64,000 bases of DNA. Source: Methylobacterium pseudosasicola. GTDB lineage: Bacteria; Pseudomonadota; Alphaproteobacteria; Rhizobiales; Beijerinckiaceae. Of this stretch, positions 42,947-51,951 are shown piece by piece. The stretch is from contig NZ_FOTK01000029.1 in the NCBI RefSeq assembly GCF_900114535.1, positions 1 to 64,000 of the forward strand, given 5' to 3'. The notes beneath the pieces are model-generated. The model had not been told where the DNA came from, did not search any database, and saw only the letters and a program-made list of their open reading frames with translations. Position 1 is the first letter of the stretch. Each line of letters starts with the position of its first letter. Both the position numbers and the translations under genes were made by a program.

Positions 42947-43087
42947 TCAGTGTAGCACCCACCCGATCAAGCAGATCAGGAGAGCGCTTGCGACGATGTA
43001 GGTCCGCATCCGGCTTTCCTCGCTCGACAACGGCGCATCGACGGCGTGCAGAAACTCGTAATCCTGGATGTCGTCTCTCATGGTCAT
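42947..43087 (-). CDS. 46-aa single-helix membrane protein
   Basis: Begins MTMRDDIQDYEFLHAVDAPL, ends with a membrane helix TYIVASALLICLIGWVLH. The acidic N-terminal part should stay in the cytosol. It is preceded by GAAGA. It sits upstream of soxC on the same strand with 142 nt between. No family recognised. Confidence 0.5.
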   Translation of the reverse strand: MTMRDDIQDYEFLHAVDAPLSSEESRMRTYIVASALLICLIGWVLH

Positions 43088-43240
43088 GGTCAAATCTTCT
43101 TTGCTCTCCGTTTTTTCGGGTTCAAGAGTCGGCTGCCCCATCTCGGTCGAAGCCGACAGAAAGCCGGGCTTCCTCGAATGGGTTGGCCGCGGCGCAAGGA
43201 ACACGCCGGATCGGATCCGACGCGCTGGCGACGAGACATC

Positions 43241-43486
43241 TCAAATGTTCGCTGCGTGGTGACTGCGGCAAGACTCCCCGGCAGGCAGGTAGATCGCGCG
43301 TAGACTGCACAGACCATCGCGGCTCTTCACGGACGCGAAGCCCGAACTCATGGCCGCGAGGTTTGCGAAGGTACGCTCCAGCTGGTGCGGATCGTTGTCG
43401 AAATGCACGCAGGTCTCGCAGCGTCGGGCGGCGTGCGACTCCCAACGCAGGCTTCTGAATGCGCGCCACCAGCGTGGGGCCGTCAC
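43241..43486 (-). CDS. 81-aa Cys-rich protein coupled to YeiH exporter
   Basis: Four cysteines arranged C23-x2-C26-x33-C60-x12-C73 with CETCVHFDNDP, MSSGFASVKSRDGLC and YLPAGESC; the pattern suggests a small Zn or Fe-S binding protein. The GTG start overlaps the exporter stop by 4 nt (GTGA), so translation is coupled. Similar C-x2-C...MSSG..S...DGLC proteins occur elsewhere in alphaproteobacteria, but I know no function. Confidence 0.7.
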   Translation of the reverse strand: MTAPRWWRAFRSLRWESHAARRCETCVHFDNDPHQLERTFANLAAMSSGFASVKSRDGLCSLRAIYLPAGESCRSHHAANI

Positions 43487-44889
43487 TTCGCCAACGCCGC
43501 CCAATAAGAGCCGAAGACCAGCACCGACAGGACGAAGCCGACGACGAGATTGACCGCGACGCCGGCCGTAAAGGCGATCGCCGGCCGGCCCCCGGCCGGG
43601 GCGAAGTCGCGAAAGCGGGTGGTCAGCCCGATCGACAGGAAGCTGAACGTGAAGGCCCAGATCCGTAGGCTCGTGATCGGCGCGATCAGCGTGGGCTTCA
43701 CCTGCGCATTGTAGTCGGCAAACGAGATGCCGCGCGTCACGACCGTCACCAAAAGCGAGGCGAGCAGGAAGCCGATCACGAATTTCGGGAAGCGCCACCA
43801 GATCTGGCCGACTTCGACCGACCCGCTGGTCCCGGACCGCTCCCAGTAGGTCACCGAGATGAGCGACAGGACGAGCGCCCAGATGCCGATCCAGACATCG
43901 CGGCCGACGACCTTGATCAGCGTGTAAGCCCAAACCGCCTGGTCGGCCGTGCCGGCGATGCCGGTCTCCGGCCCCGCGAGGCCGCCATAGGCCTGGGCCG
44001 CCGCGAAGCCGGCTGCATCCGCGAATTCCGAGGTGCCGATCCACGCCCCCCCGACGCCGGCCGGCAGGCCGAGGGCCCGGGCCACAAGGGGCAGCAGGAA
44101 GATCAGCACGATCGCCCAGAGCACGACGAGGGTGATCGCGATCGGCGGGTCCTCCTTGCGAGCCCGCACCGCCCCGGCGATGGCGATGGAGGCCGAGACG
44201 CCGCAGACGGCGCCGCCGGCCCCCAGCGTTGCCGCGAGCCGGTGGTCGAGGCCGAGCCTCCGGGCCACGAAGAAGATCACCAGGAAGGTCAGGATCGAGA
44301 CGATCGACGCCTGCAGGATCGCGACCGGCCCGGCCCACAGGATCAGCGTGAACGGCAGGGTCGCGCCAAGCAGGACGATGCCGAGCTTGATGTAGAATTC
44401 GACCCGGAAGGCGCCCGACAAAGCGGCCGGGATGCCGGTCGTGTTGGCGATCAGCAGGCCGAGGAACAGCGCGATCAGCGGCGGTTCGAGGTTGTAGGTC
44501 TGGGCCTGGTCCCAGGCTCCCAGCACGAAGATTGCCAGAGAGACGACGTAGACCAGCACGAACGAGCCCAGGAAGGCGGACGGCCGCTGGCCGATCGCCG
44601 CCAGGGCAACCGCGAAGACCGCGGCGAAGACCACGAACTGGGCCACGTAGCGGGTGGCATCGGCGGAGAGCTGCGCGAGGAGCTGATCCGGGCTCGACCA
44701 TTTGGCCGGCGCCACGGCGATCCAGCCGATGCTCGTCCCCTGCGCGAAGGCCGCGTAGGCGATCAGGACCGTGGCGAGGCCGACCCAGACGGCCCACCAA
44801 TCCTCCTTGCGCCAGAGTTCGCTCCAACCGCTTCCACTGTCCGGAGACGCCCGCTCCTGCGTGGCCGATATCGATGCGCCCGATCCCAT
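43483..44889 (-). CDS. YeiH family putative sulfate exporter
   Basis: 468 aa with about eleven hydrophobic helices of the Cons_hypoth698/YeiH family: PPLIALFLGLLIANT, FYIKLGIVLLGATLPF, GAGGAVCGVSASIAIAGA and a C-terminal helix pair. Relatives sit near sulfite dehydrogenase and taurine/sulfonate genes and have been proposed to export sulfate or sulfite. ATG 44889 follows AAAGGGGACG. It is upstream of soxCD on the same strand, with two small genes between. Confidence 0.87.
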   Translation of the reverse strand: MGSGASISATQERASPDSGSGWSELWRKEDWWAVWVGLATVLIAYAAFAQGTSIGWIAVAPAKWSSPDQLLAQLSADATRYVAQFVVFAAVFAVALAAIGQRPSAFLGSFVLVYVVSLAIFVLGAWDQAQTYNLEPPLIALFLGLLIANTTGIPAALSGAFRVEFYIKLGIVLLGATLPFTLILWAGPVAILQASIVSILTFLVIFFVARRLGLDHRLAATLGAGGAVCGVSASIAIAGAVRARKEDPPIAITLVVLWAIVLIFLLPLVARALGLPAGVGGAWIGTSEFADAAGFAAAQAYGGLAGPETGIAGTADQAVWAYTLIKVVGRDVWIGIWALVLSLISVTYWERSGTSGSVEVGQIWWRFPKFVIGFLLASLLVTVVTRGISFADYNAQVKPTLIAPITSLRIWAFTFSFLSIGLTTRFRDFAPAGGRPAIAFTAGVAVNLVVGFVLSVLVFGSYWAALAK

Positions 44890-45349
44890 CTCGTCCCCCT
44901 TTGCCGCGACGATGCGCAATCCCCGATGTCACGCGCTCATGGGCACCGAACCGGTCTGGGCGGTGGCGAGCGCTCTCGTGCAATTCCGACACGCCCCGAG
45001 CATCCCCGAAATCGAGGGCTTCACCCGCGGCGCTGGTGTTTCTCTTCCGCCTCGGCCCTGCCTGCGCCGCGAGCCGAGGGCTCGACGGGCGGCTGATGCC
45101 AAAGATGCGGAGTGACAATCGTGTCGATGACGGCGCCGCCGGTCAAACGAAACGATCACTTTTGTTCGGCCGGATCGGAGGATAGCCTTCCTGAATCCTG
45201 GGCTTGCGCGTCCCGATTCTTCGCAGCAGCGGGTTTCCGCGGCGAAAGACCTGATTTGGCGTGTGGCCGATGCCTCGGCCGCAGCCGATGTTTCACCATG
45301 GGAAACCGGATCGGGGCCGCCTGGGCGCCGGTTCGCGAGGCAGCCGGGC
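44890..45349. other. Intergenic region upstream of YeiH gene
   Basis: 460 bases between the LLM monooxygenase end and the exporter start. No supported gene; expected to hold the leftward exporter promoter. No clear inverted repeat or riboswitch recognised. Confidence 0.45.
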
Positions 45350-46699
45350 TCAGGCCTGCGTCGGACTCGCCGGGGCCGACGCAACCCGCGCTGGCGGGCG
45401 GGAGCCCAAATGGTCCCGGAGGGTCCGGCCCTCGTATTCGCTGCGGAACAGGCCGCGCCGGCGCAGCTCGGGCAGCACCAGCGCGATGAAGTCGTCGAGG
45501 CCCCCGGGCAGGGTCGCCGGCATGATGTTGAAGCCGTCGGCGCCTTTCGCGCGGAAGCGCTCCTCCATCTCGTCGGCGATCTGAGCGGGCGTGCCGACGA
45601 TCTGCGAATGGCCCCGGGCGCCGGCGATCCGCAGGTAGAGTTGGCGGAGCGTCAGACCCTCGCGCCGGGCAAGATCGAACATCAGCTGCTGCCGGGACTT
45701 GGCGCCCTCGGCCTCTGGCAGCTCGGGCACCGGCCCGTCGGGATCGTGGCCGGACAGGTCGAAGCCGCCGACCATGCGCTCCAGAAGCGCCAGGCCGACC
45801 ACCGGGTCGATCAGGTCCTGAAGCGCCTCGAACTTGGCGCGCGCCTCCGCCTCGGTGCGGCCCACTACCGGGAACAGCCCGGGCATCACCTTGAGGTCGT
45901 CCCGGGCCCGGCCGAAACGGGCCATCCGCTCCTTCAGGTCGCCGTAGAATTCGACCGCCTCGGCGAGCGTCTGGTTGGCGGTGAACACGATCTCGGCGGT
46001 GCGCGCGGCGAGGTCCTTGCCCGGACCCGAGGATCCCGCCTGTACCAGGACCGGCTGCCCCTGGGGCGTGCGCGAGATGTTGAGCGGGCCGCGCACCTCG
46101 AAATGCTTGCCGCGGTGATTCAGTGGCCGGAAACCGTCTTGCTTCGAGAATTGTCCGCTGGCGCGATCGATGATCACCGCGCCGTCGTCCCAGGTGTTCC
46201 ACAGCCCGAGGACGACGTCGACGAACTCCTCGGCCCGCTCGTAGCGGTCGGTGTGCCGCGCGATCTGGTCGTTGCCGAAATTGGCGGCCTCGGCATCCGT
46301 GGTCGAGGTGACGAGGTTCCAGCCGGCCCGGCCGCCGCTCAGGTGATCGAGCGAGGCGAAGCGGCGGGCGACGTTGTAGGGCTCGTTGAAGCTGGTGGAG
46401 GTGGTGGCGACCAGCCCGATCCGGCTCGTGACCGCGGCCAATGCCGAGAGCAGCGTCACCGGCTCGAAATGGGCCGAGCGGGCCGTGCGCTCGCTGGAGC
46501 GCAGGTTGCTGTCGCGAATGCCGGTCCCGTCCTCCAGAAAGACGAGATCGAACTTCGCTTCCTCCGCCCGGCGCGCCCAGCCGACATAGCGTTCGAGATT
46601 GAGCCCGCCATCGGCCTCGCTCGATGGGTGGCGCCAGCCGGCCACGTGGTGCCCGGTGGCGTAGAAGAAGGCGCCGAGGCGAAGCGTATCCTGTGTCAT
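45350..46699 (-). CDS. LLM-class FMN-dependent monooxygenase (NtaA/SnaA/DszA group)
   Basis: 449 aa. Characteristic segments are DLVFLEDGTGI, NVARRFASLDHLSGGRAGWNLVTS, QGQPVLVQAGSSGPGKDLAAR and GFNIMPATLPGGLDDFI. Members are FMNH2-dependent and attack organosulfur or chelator compounds (sulfones, sulfonates, NTA). It is the last gene of a leftward operon SBP-ATPase-permease-monooxygenase, so the imported compound is its likely substrate. A flavin reductase is not encoded here. Confidence 0.9.
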   Translation of the reverse strand: MTQDTLRLGAFFYATGHHVAGWRHPSSEADGGLNLERYVGWARRAEEAKFDLVFLEDGTGIRDSNLRSSERTARSAHFEPVTLLSALAAVTSRIGLVATTSTSFNEPYNVARRFASLDHLSGGRAGWNLVTSTTDAEAANFGNDQIARHTDRYERAEEFVDVVLGLWNTWDDGAVIIDRASGQFSKQDGFRPLNHRGKHFEVRGPLNISRTPQGQPVLVQAGSSGPGKDLAARTAEIVFTANQTLAEAVEFYGDLKERMARFGRARDDLKVMPGLFPVVGRTEAEARAKFEALQDLIDPVVGLALLERMVGGFDLSGHDPDGPVPELPEAEGAKSRQQLMFDLARREGLTLRQLYLRIAGARGHSQIVGTPAQIADEMEERFRAKGADGFNIMPATLPGGLDDFIALVLPELRRRGLFRSEYEGRTLRDHLGSRPPARVASAPASPTQA

Positions 46700-46760
46700 C
46701 GGCCGATCGGGGTTGCAGGCGATGCGTTCCGGGTCGAAGGCAGCGACGCCGCGCGCGGCG

Positions 46761-47633
46761 TCAGCGCACCATGCCCCAACGCCGGACCGTGAGCCGCTCG
46801 AACGTCGCGAACACGACATTCTCGACGATGAGCCCGATCGCGATGACCAGCAAGAGGCCGGCGAAGACCCGGTCGGTATAGAGCTCGTTGCGGTTCTGGT
46901 AGATATACCAGCCGAGGCCGCCCTGGCCGGATGCGGCGCCGAAGACCAACTCGGCCGCGATCAGGGTGCGCCACGCAAAGGCCCAGCCGATCTTGAGCCC
47001 GGACAGGATCGCCGGCAGGGCCGCCGGGATCAGGATCTGCCAGACATAGGACAGTCCCGTCAGGCCGTAATTGCGCCCGGCCATGCGCAGGGTCTCGGGC
47101 ACGCCCTGAAAGCCCGCGAAGGTGTTGAGCGCCAGCGGCCACAGCACCGCGTGGACCAGCACGAAGATCAGACTGCCGGAGCCGAGCCCGAACCAGAGCA
47201 AGGCCAGCGGCAACAGCGCGATGGCAGGCAGCGGGTTGAACATCGCCGTCAGGGTCGAGAGCAGGTCGCGGCCGAACTGCGTCGAGACCGCCAGCGTCGT
47301 CAGGCCGAAGGCCAGCACGACCCCGCCGAAATACCCTTCCGCCAGCACGGTGAGGGAGATCCGGGCGCGCGCCAGCAACTCGCCGCTGCCCAGGCCCTCG
47401 ACCAAGGCCGACAGGGTGGCGCCGAAGCCGGGGAGCAGGAGATCGTTGTTCTGCCAGCGCGCGAGCGCCTCCCAGACGAGCGCGAGCGCGACGAGGATCA
47501 ATCCCTTGCGCAGCCAGCCCTGCTGCCAGATCCGCGTGGAAAGCGGCAGCACGCGCTCGACCGGCGCCTCCACGAAGGGCGGCAGCACAAGGTCGTATTC
47601 CGAGCGGATCGGCGGGCGGACATGCTGGGTCAT
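46761..47633 (-). CDS. ABC transporter permease (SsuC/TauC type)
   Basis: 290 aa with six or seven hydrophobic helices and the permease EAA-type loop ESLRMAGR-like segment (VPETLRMAGRNYGLTGLSYVWQILIPAALP). Pairs with the ATPase whose gene overlaps it by 4 nt. Nitrate/sulfonate/taurine import family. Confidence 0.9.
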   Translation of the reverse strand: MTQHVRPPIRSEYDLVLPPFVEAPVERVLPLSTRIWQQGWLRKGLILVALALVWEALARWQNNDLLLPGFGATLSALVEGLGSGELLARARISLTVLAEGYFGGVVLAFGLTTLAVSTQFGRDLLSTLTAMFNPLPAIALLPLALLWFGLGSGSLIFVLVHAVLWPLALNTFAGFQGVPETLRMAGRNYGLTGLSYVWQILIPAALPAILSGLKIGWAFAWRTLIAAELVFGAASGQGGLGWYIYQNRNELYTDRVFAGLLLVIAIGLIVENVVFATFERLTVRRWGMVR

Positions 47634-48514
47634 CGCGCAGGGGCCGGCGGAACGGAGGTCTCGGGGTCGGTCTCGAACAGGCGGTCGTGCAGGCGCTGCA
47701 CCGCCGCCTGGAATGCATCGCCGCCGACGCTCGCCAGATCGAAATCGTGGCCATTGTACTCGCCCCGGACCCGGCCGGGATGGGGCGAGAGCAGCGCCAC
47801 CCGGTTGCCGACCACCAAAGCCTCCTCGATCGAATGCGTGACGAACAGCAGGGTGAAGCGCACCTCCTCCCAGAGGATCAGCAGCTCCTCCTGCATCTTG
47901 CGCCGGGTCAGGGCGTCGAGGGCCGCGAACGGCTCGTCCATCAGCAGCACCTTGGGCTGCGTCGCGAGCGCCCGGGCGATGGCGACGCGCTGCTTCATGC
48001 CGCCGGAGAGCTGGTGCGGGTAGCTGTCGGCGAAGGGCGTGAGGCCGACCTTGTCGATGTAGTGCCGCGCCCGGGCCTCGGCCTCGCGCCGGCTGACGAG
48101 GCCGGCGGCGCGCAGCGGGAACGCGACGTTCTGCGCCACGGTTTTCCAGGGCGGCAGCTGGTCGAATTCCTGGAAGACCACGATGCGGTCCGGCCCCGGC
48201 CCGCGCACGACCTCGCCGCCGAGGGTGATCGTGCCCTCCACCGGGGGGATGAAGCCGGCGATCGCCTTGAGCAGGGTGGACTTGCCGCAGCCCGAGGGGC
48301 CGAGCAGGATGAAGCGGTCCGCCTCGTAGACATCGAACCCGACCCGGTGGGTCGCCCGGACCACGCGCTCGGGCGTGCGGTATTCCAGGGTCAGGTTCGA
48401 GACCCGCAGCAGCGGCGGCGGCAGGGAAGCCTGCGGCACTCCGGCCTCGCTTCGGCTGGGACCCGGCTCGGCAGGCGCCGGCGAGAGGTTGCGGCGCTCG
48501 GCGACCAAGGTCAT
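47630..48514 (-). CDS. ABC transporter ATP-binding protein (SsuB/TauB type)
   Basis: 294 aa. Walker A GPSGCGKST, signature LSGGMKQRVAIARAL, Walker B LLMDEPFAALD and H-loop THSIEEAL. An unusual ~35-residue Pro/Ser-rich N-terminal extension precedes the domain. Sits between the permease and the substrate-binding protein gene. Confidence 0.92.
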   Translation of the reverse strand: MTLVAERRNLSPAPAEPGPSRSEAGVPQASLPPPLLRVSNLTLEYRTPERVVRATHRVGFDVYEADRFILLGPSGCGKSTLLKAIAGFIPPVEGTITLGGEVVRGPGPDRIVVFQEFDQLPPWKTVAQNVAFPLRAAGLVSRREAEARARHYIDKVGLTPFADSYPHQLSGGMKQRVAIARALATQPKVLLMDEPFAALDALTRRKMQEELLILWEEVRFTLLFVTHSIEEALVVGNRVALLSPHPGRVRGEYNGHDFDLASVGGDAFQAAVQRLHDRLFETDPETSVPPAPAR

Positions 48515-48518
48515 CCGC

Positions 48519-49541
48519 TCAGCTGCCGGTCGCGATGCGGGGATTGGCGAAGAAATAGTCGTCGAGGGTCTTGGGCTCGTTCCGGATCGCGCCGACCCGG
48601 TGCATGAACTGCCCGAGCCCGATCGTGTTCTGCGGCTCGATCTTGAAGGTCACCTCCGGGTTCCGGATCACCTTGAGCAGCAGGTCGCGGTCGATCCGGC
48701 TGTTGTTGGACTTGATGTAGATGTCGGCGGCCTTCTCAGGATTGTCGGTGATGAACTTCGCTGCCTCGGCGAGGGCGTCCACGAAAGCCGTGTAGGTCTT
48801 CGGGCTGTCCGTGTAGAATTTCTCGGTGGCGTAGAGCACCGTCGAGGAGGCGGGGCCGCCCTGGACCGCGTAGGAGTTCAGAACGATATGCGCGTTCGGG
48901 TTGCCGGCCAGCTCCTGCTCCTGGAACGGTGGGTTGCCGAAATGGCCGGTAATCTCGGTGCCGCCCTTGATGATGGCGGCCGAGGCCTCCGGATGCGGAA
49001 CCGCGACGCTGATCTTGTCGAGCCGGGCGAAGTCCTTGTCGCCCCAGAGCTTCGCGGAGGCCCATTGCAGGATGCGGGACTGAACCGAGACGCCGACCGC
49101 CGGCACCGCGATCCGGTCCTTGTCGGTGAAGTCGCCGATCGTCTTTACCTCGGGCCGGTTCGAGACGAGGTAATAGGGAAAGTTGCCGAGCGAGGCGACG
49201 CCCTTCACATTCTGCCGACCGCGCGTGCGGTCCCACAGCGTGAACAGCGGCCCGACGCCGGCTCCGGCGACGTCGATGCTCCCCGACAGGAGGGCATCGT
49301 TCACGGCCGAGCCCCCGGAGAGCTGCGCGTACTCGACCTTGATGTCGAGGCCGGCTTCCTTGCCGTGCTTCTCGATCAGCTTCTGGTCTTCGGCCACGTT
49401 CAGCAGCAGGTAGACGACGCCGAACTGCTTCGCGATGCGCAGCTGCCCCTCCGCAGCCGCGGCCGGCCCCGCGGCGAGGACGAGCCCGAACAGGGCGGCG
49501 GCCTGCCGGCGCGAGAACAGGGTGCGTCGCATGCCGATCAT
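48519..49541 (-). CDS. ABC transporter substrate-binding protein (sulfonate/nitrate family)
   Basis: 340 aa. Signal peptide with twin-Arg start (FSRRQAAALFGLVLAAGPAAA), then QLRIAKQFGVVYLLLNVAEDQKLIEKHGKEAGL and GSIDVAGAGVGPLFTLWDRT, typical of the SsuA/TauA superfamily. GAGGAACC lies before the ATG. First gene of the leftward organosulfur operon. Confidence 0.9.
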   Translation of the reverse strand: MIGMRRTLFSRRQAAALFGLVLAAGPAAAAEGQLRIAKQFGVVYLLLNVAEDQKLIEKHGKEAGLDIKVEYAQLSGGSAVNDALLSGSIDVAGAGVGPLFTLWDRTRGRQNVKGVASLGNFPYYLVSNRPEVKTIGDFTDKDRIAVPAVGVSVQSRILQWASAKLWGDKDFARLDKISVAVPHPEASAAIIKGGTEITGHFGNPPFQEQELAGNPNAHIVLNSYAVQGGPASSTVLYATEKFYTDSPKTYTAFVDALAEAAKFITDNPEKAADIYIKSNNSRIDRDLLLKVIRNPEVTFKIEPQNTIGLGQFMHRVGAIRNEPKTLDDYFFANPRIATGS

Positions 49542-50260
49542 GGTTCCTCGCGGCTGCCGGGCACGACAAGTGTGCGATATTGGCCTGATGACGGGCGGGA
49601 ACTTGCCTTTTCGAAGATACGGCGTCAACGAGAACGTTCTTTTTACAGAACAATCATATAGGGATACTGTTTCTACGAGCTGCCCAATGCGAAGAATAAT
49701 CTTTGCCATGCTGGGTTTTGCGTAGGCGCCGCCGGCCGTCCTGGTCTCGATAAGAAACAAATCTTTTAGACATCAGGACGCTGCGTCCGGCCCGTTCTAC
49801 AAAACGACCGCGCGGCCTGCCTTGCCACCGGGTGATCGTGCCCTCCCGCCGATCGCGCCCGACCTGCGAAGTCGATCCCCAATAGTCGTCCAAGCATCCC
49901 GATCATGCGTGGCGTCCGATAGGCGGAGGGGCCGGCGAGCGCGGTGTTTCATCGCTGGCACGGCGTCCGCGGGGGATCGAATTGCTGTCTATCAGGCTAA
50001 TGGTAGGTCGTTTTCGTCGAGATTTGAGTATCTTTGGAATGCTCGGCCCTGCGGGTCTGGTCTAGTTTGCGATGCGAGATCACAGTCTCGCGGTCGCAAC
50101 GATCGCCTTGATCATATCCCACCCGGTTCTCCCTGCGCTGTCGCGTACGGGAGGCTCGGGAACCGGGGATAGGGTGCGGGGGGCGCTCAATGAACGGCCA
50201 CCTTATCCGCTCTGGGCTGCGGGGATCCTTCGACTGGGTCCCGCGAGGTCGAAAAGCATC
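49542..50260. other. 719-nt divergent intergenic region of two sulfur operons
   Basis: The largest non-coding stretch in the window, AT-rich at 49600-49770 and 49930-50060. Candidate regulatory repeats are listed separately. Short open frames on both strands show no family pattern. LysR-type CysB/Cbl control would be expected for such operons but no clear site could be called by eye. Confidence 0.6.
49631..49651. promoter_or_regulatory. Three alternating AGAAC/GTTCT half-sites
   Basis: AGAAC-GTTCT (perfect 10-bp palindrome, 49631-49640) is followed after 6 nt by AGAAC (49647-49651), giving two overlapping inverted repeats in an AT-rich setting, 90 nt upstream of the leftward substrate-binding protein. 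Confidence 0.4.
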
Positions 50261-51154
50261 ATGGATTCCCGCTCGAATTTCCACCGACCGGTTGCTGTAC
50301 CCCGTCTGGTGCGGCGGCCGCGCCGCGGGCTTCGCCTCGTGGCGGCCGCGCTGCTGCTGGCGTTCGGCGCCGCGCCGGCCCTCGCCCGGGTGAAGATCGG
50401 CGTAACCCCCGGATCCCTGGCCGATTCCGTCCAGGTCGCGGCGGCGGAGGCCAGGGCGCAGGGTCTCGTTGTCGAGGTGGTCGAATTCACTGACTGGACG
50501 ACGCCCAATCTCGCCCTCGCCAACGGCGATCTCGACGTGAACTACTTCCAGCACCAGGCCTTCCTCGACAACGCCGTCAAGGAGACCGGCTTCCCGCTGA
50601 AGAGCGTCGCACTCGGCATCCTACCCAATATCGGCTTGTACTCGGAGAAGCATGCGAGCCTCGCCGCCCTGCCGGACGGCGCCGAGGTGGCGGTGGCGAA
50701 CGATCCGGTGAACCAGGGCCGGGGGCTCGCGCTCCTCGAAACCGCAGGGCTCATCAAGCTCAAGGCCGGAATCGGCGCCAGGGCGACCCTCGACGATATC
50801 GTAGCCAATCCAAAGAAACTGACCTTCGTCGAGATCGAGGGTCCGCAGCTGGTCCGCGCCCTCTCCGATGTCGATCTCGCGCAGGGCTATCCGGCCCATT
50901 ACGTCAATGCCGGCCGCGCCGACATCGCCGGCAAGGCACTGATCTATTCCGGCATCGGCGACCTTTACTACGCCATCCGGTTCGTCACCCGGGCCGACCG
51001 CGCCGACGATCCCGAGCTCGCGAAGTTCGTCGCGCTCTACCAGACCTTGCCGGCTGTCCGGGCGCGGATCGACGCTTCCTTCGCCCACAACCCGAGCCTC
51101 TATTCCCTGCCCTGGCTGCCGCAGGCCGCCCCACTCCAGAGTTCCGCCCGATGA
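50261..51154 (+). CDS. MetQ/NlpA family substrate-binding protein, copy 1
   Basis: 297 aa. Arg-rich N-terminus and signal peptide (LRLVAAALLLAFGAAPALA), then RVKIGVTPGSLADSVQVAAAEA, DVNYFQHQAFLD and ANDPVNQGRGLALLE, the NlpA fold. There is no lipobox Cys, so it should be soluble in the periplasm. It probably binds an organosulfur compound rather than methionine. The stop overlaps copy 2 (ATGA). Confidence 0.88.
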   Translation: MDSRSNFHRPVAVPRLVRRPRRGLRLVAAALLLAFGAAPALARVKIGVTPGSLADSVQVAAAEARAQGLVVEVVEFTDWTTPNLALANGDLDVNYFQHQAFLDNAVKETGFPLKSVALGILPNIGLYSEKHASLAALPDGAEVAVANDPVNQGRGLALLETAGLIKLKAGIGARATLDDIVANPKKLTFVEIEGPQLVRALSDVDLAQGYPAHYVNAGRADIAGKALIYSGIGDLYYAIRFVTRADRADDPELAKFVALYQTLPAVRARIDASFAHNPSLYSLPWLPQAAPLQSSAR

Positions 51155-51951
51155 AAGTCCTGAGTTTCTTTGCCGCCGCCATCCTGTCGCTCGGCGCGAT
51201 GGCCGCCCGGGCGGAGACCCTCAAGGTCGGCGTGGTGCCGGGCGCCTATGCCGACGCGGTCAATGTCGCGGCGGCCGAGGCCAAGGCCCAGGGCATCGAC
51301 GTGAAGGTCATCGAGTTCAGCGGCTGGACGACGCCGAACGTCGCGCTCGATGCGGGCGACATCGACCTGAACTTCTTTCAGCACCGCCCCTTCATGGAGA
51401 ATGCCGAGAGGCAAAAAGGCTACACATTCGCGATCGTCGGGCTCGGGATCCTGCAGAACCTCGGGCTCTATTCCCTGAAGCACAAGAGCTTCGATGCGAT
51501 CCCCGTGGGCGGCACGGTGGCGATCGCCAACGATCCGGTGAACCAGGGCCGCGGCCTGCTGCTGCTTCAGAGAGCCGGTCTGATCAAGCTGAAGGACAAG
51601 GTCGGCTTCCTCGGCACCCTCGACGACATCACCGAGAACCCGAAGAAGCTGAAATTCACCGAGGTCGAGGGTCCCCAGCTGGCGCGCATCACCGGCGATG
51701 TCGATCTCGCCCAGGGCTATCCGCACTTCATCGTCGCCGCCGGCACTTTCGATCCGACCAGCGGCCTCATCTACACCGGTATCGAGGACAAGCTCTTCGC
51801 GGTGAGCTTCGTCACTAAGGCGGCGCGCAAGGATGACCCGACCATCACCAAGTTCGTGCAGATCTTCCAGAATTCGGAAGCCGTGAAGCGGCAGATCCAC
51901 AAATCCTTCGCCAACAGCGACAAGCTCTATCTCCTGGCGTGGCAGAACTGA
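51151..51951 (+). CDS. MetQ/NlpA family substrate-binding protein, copy 2
   Basis: 266 aa, a clear paralogue of copy 1 (shared TTPNxAL, YFQH/FFQH, ANDPVNQGRGL, EGPQLxR, DVDLAQGYP). Signal peptide MKVLSFFAAAILSLGAMAARA without lipobox. Two binding proteins may widen the substrate range of one MetNI transporter. Confidence 0.9.
   Translation: MKVLSFFAAAILSLGAMAARAETLKVGVVPGAYADAVNVAAAEAKAQGIDVKVIEFSGWTTPNVALDAGDIDLNFFQHRPFMENAERQKGYTFAIVGLGILQNLGLYSLKHKSFDAIPVGGTVAIANDPVNQGRGLLLLQRAGLIKLKDKVGFLGTLDDITENPKKLKFTEVEGPQLARITGDVDLAQGYPHFIVAAGTFDPTSGLIYTGIEDKLFAVSFVTKAARKDDPTITKFVQIFQNSEAVKRQIHKSFANSDKLYLLAWQN

Noticed and set aside
41260..43458. 732-aa open frame opposite soxCD
   Set aside because: Antisense shadow of two well-supported genes with clear family motifs.
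49654..50172. Short open frames in the sulfur intergenic region
   Set aside because: Arg-rich composition on both strands with no motifs or ribosome-binding sites.
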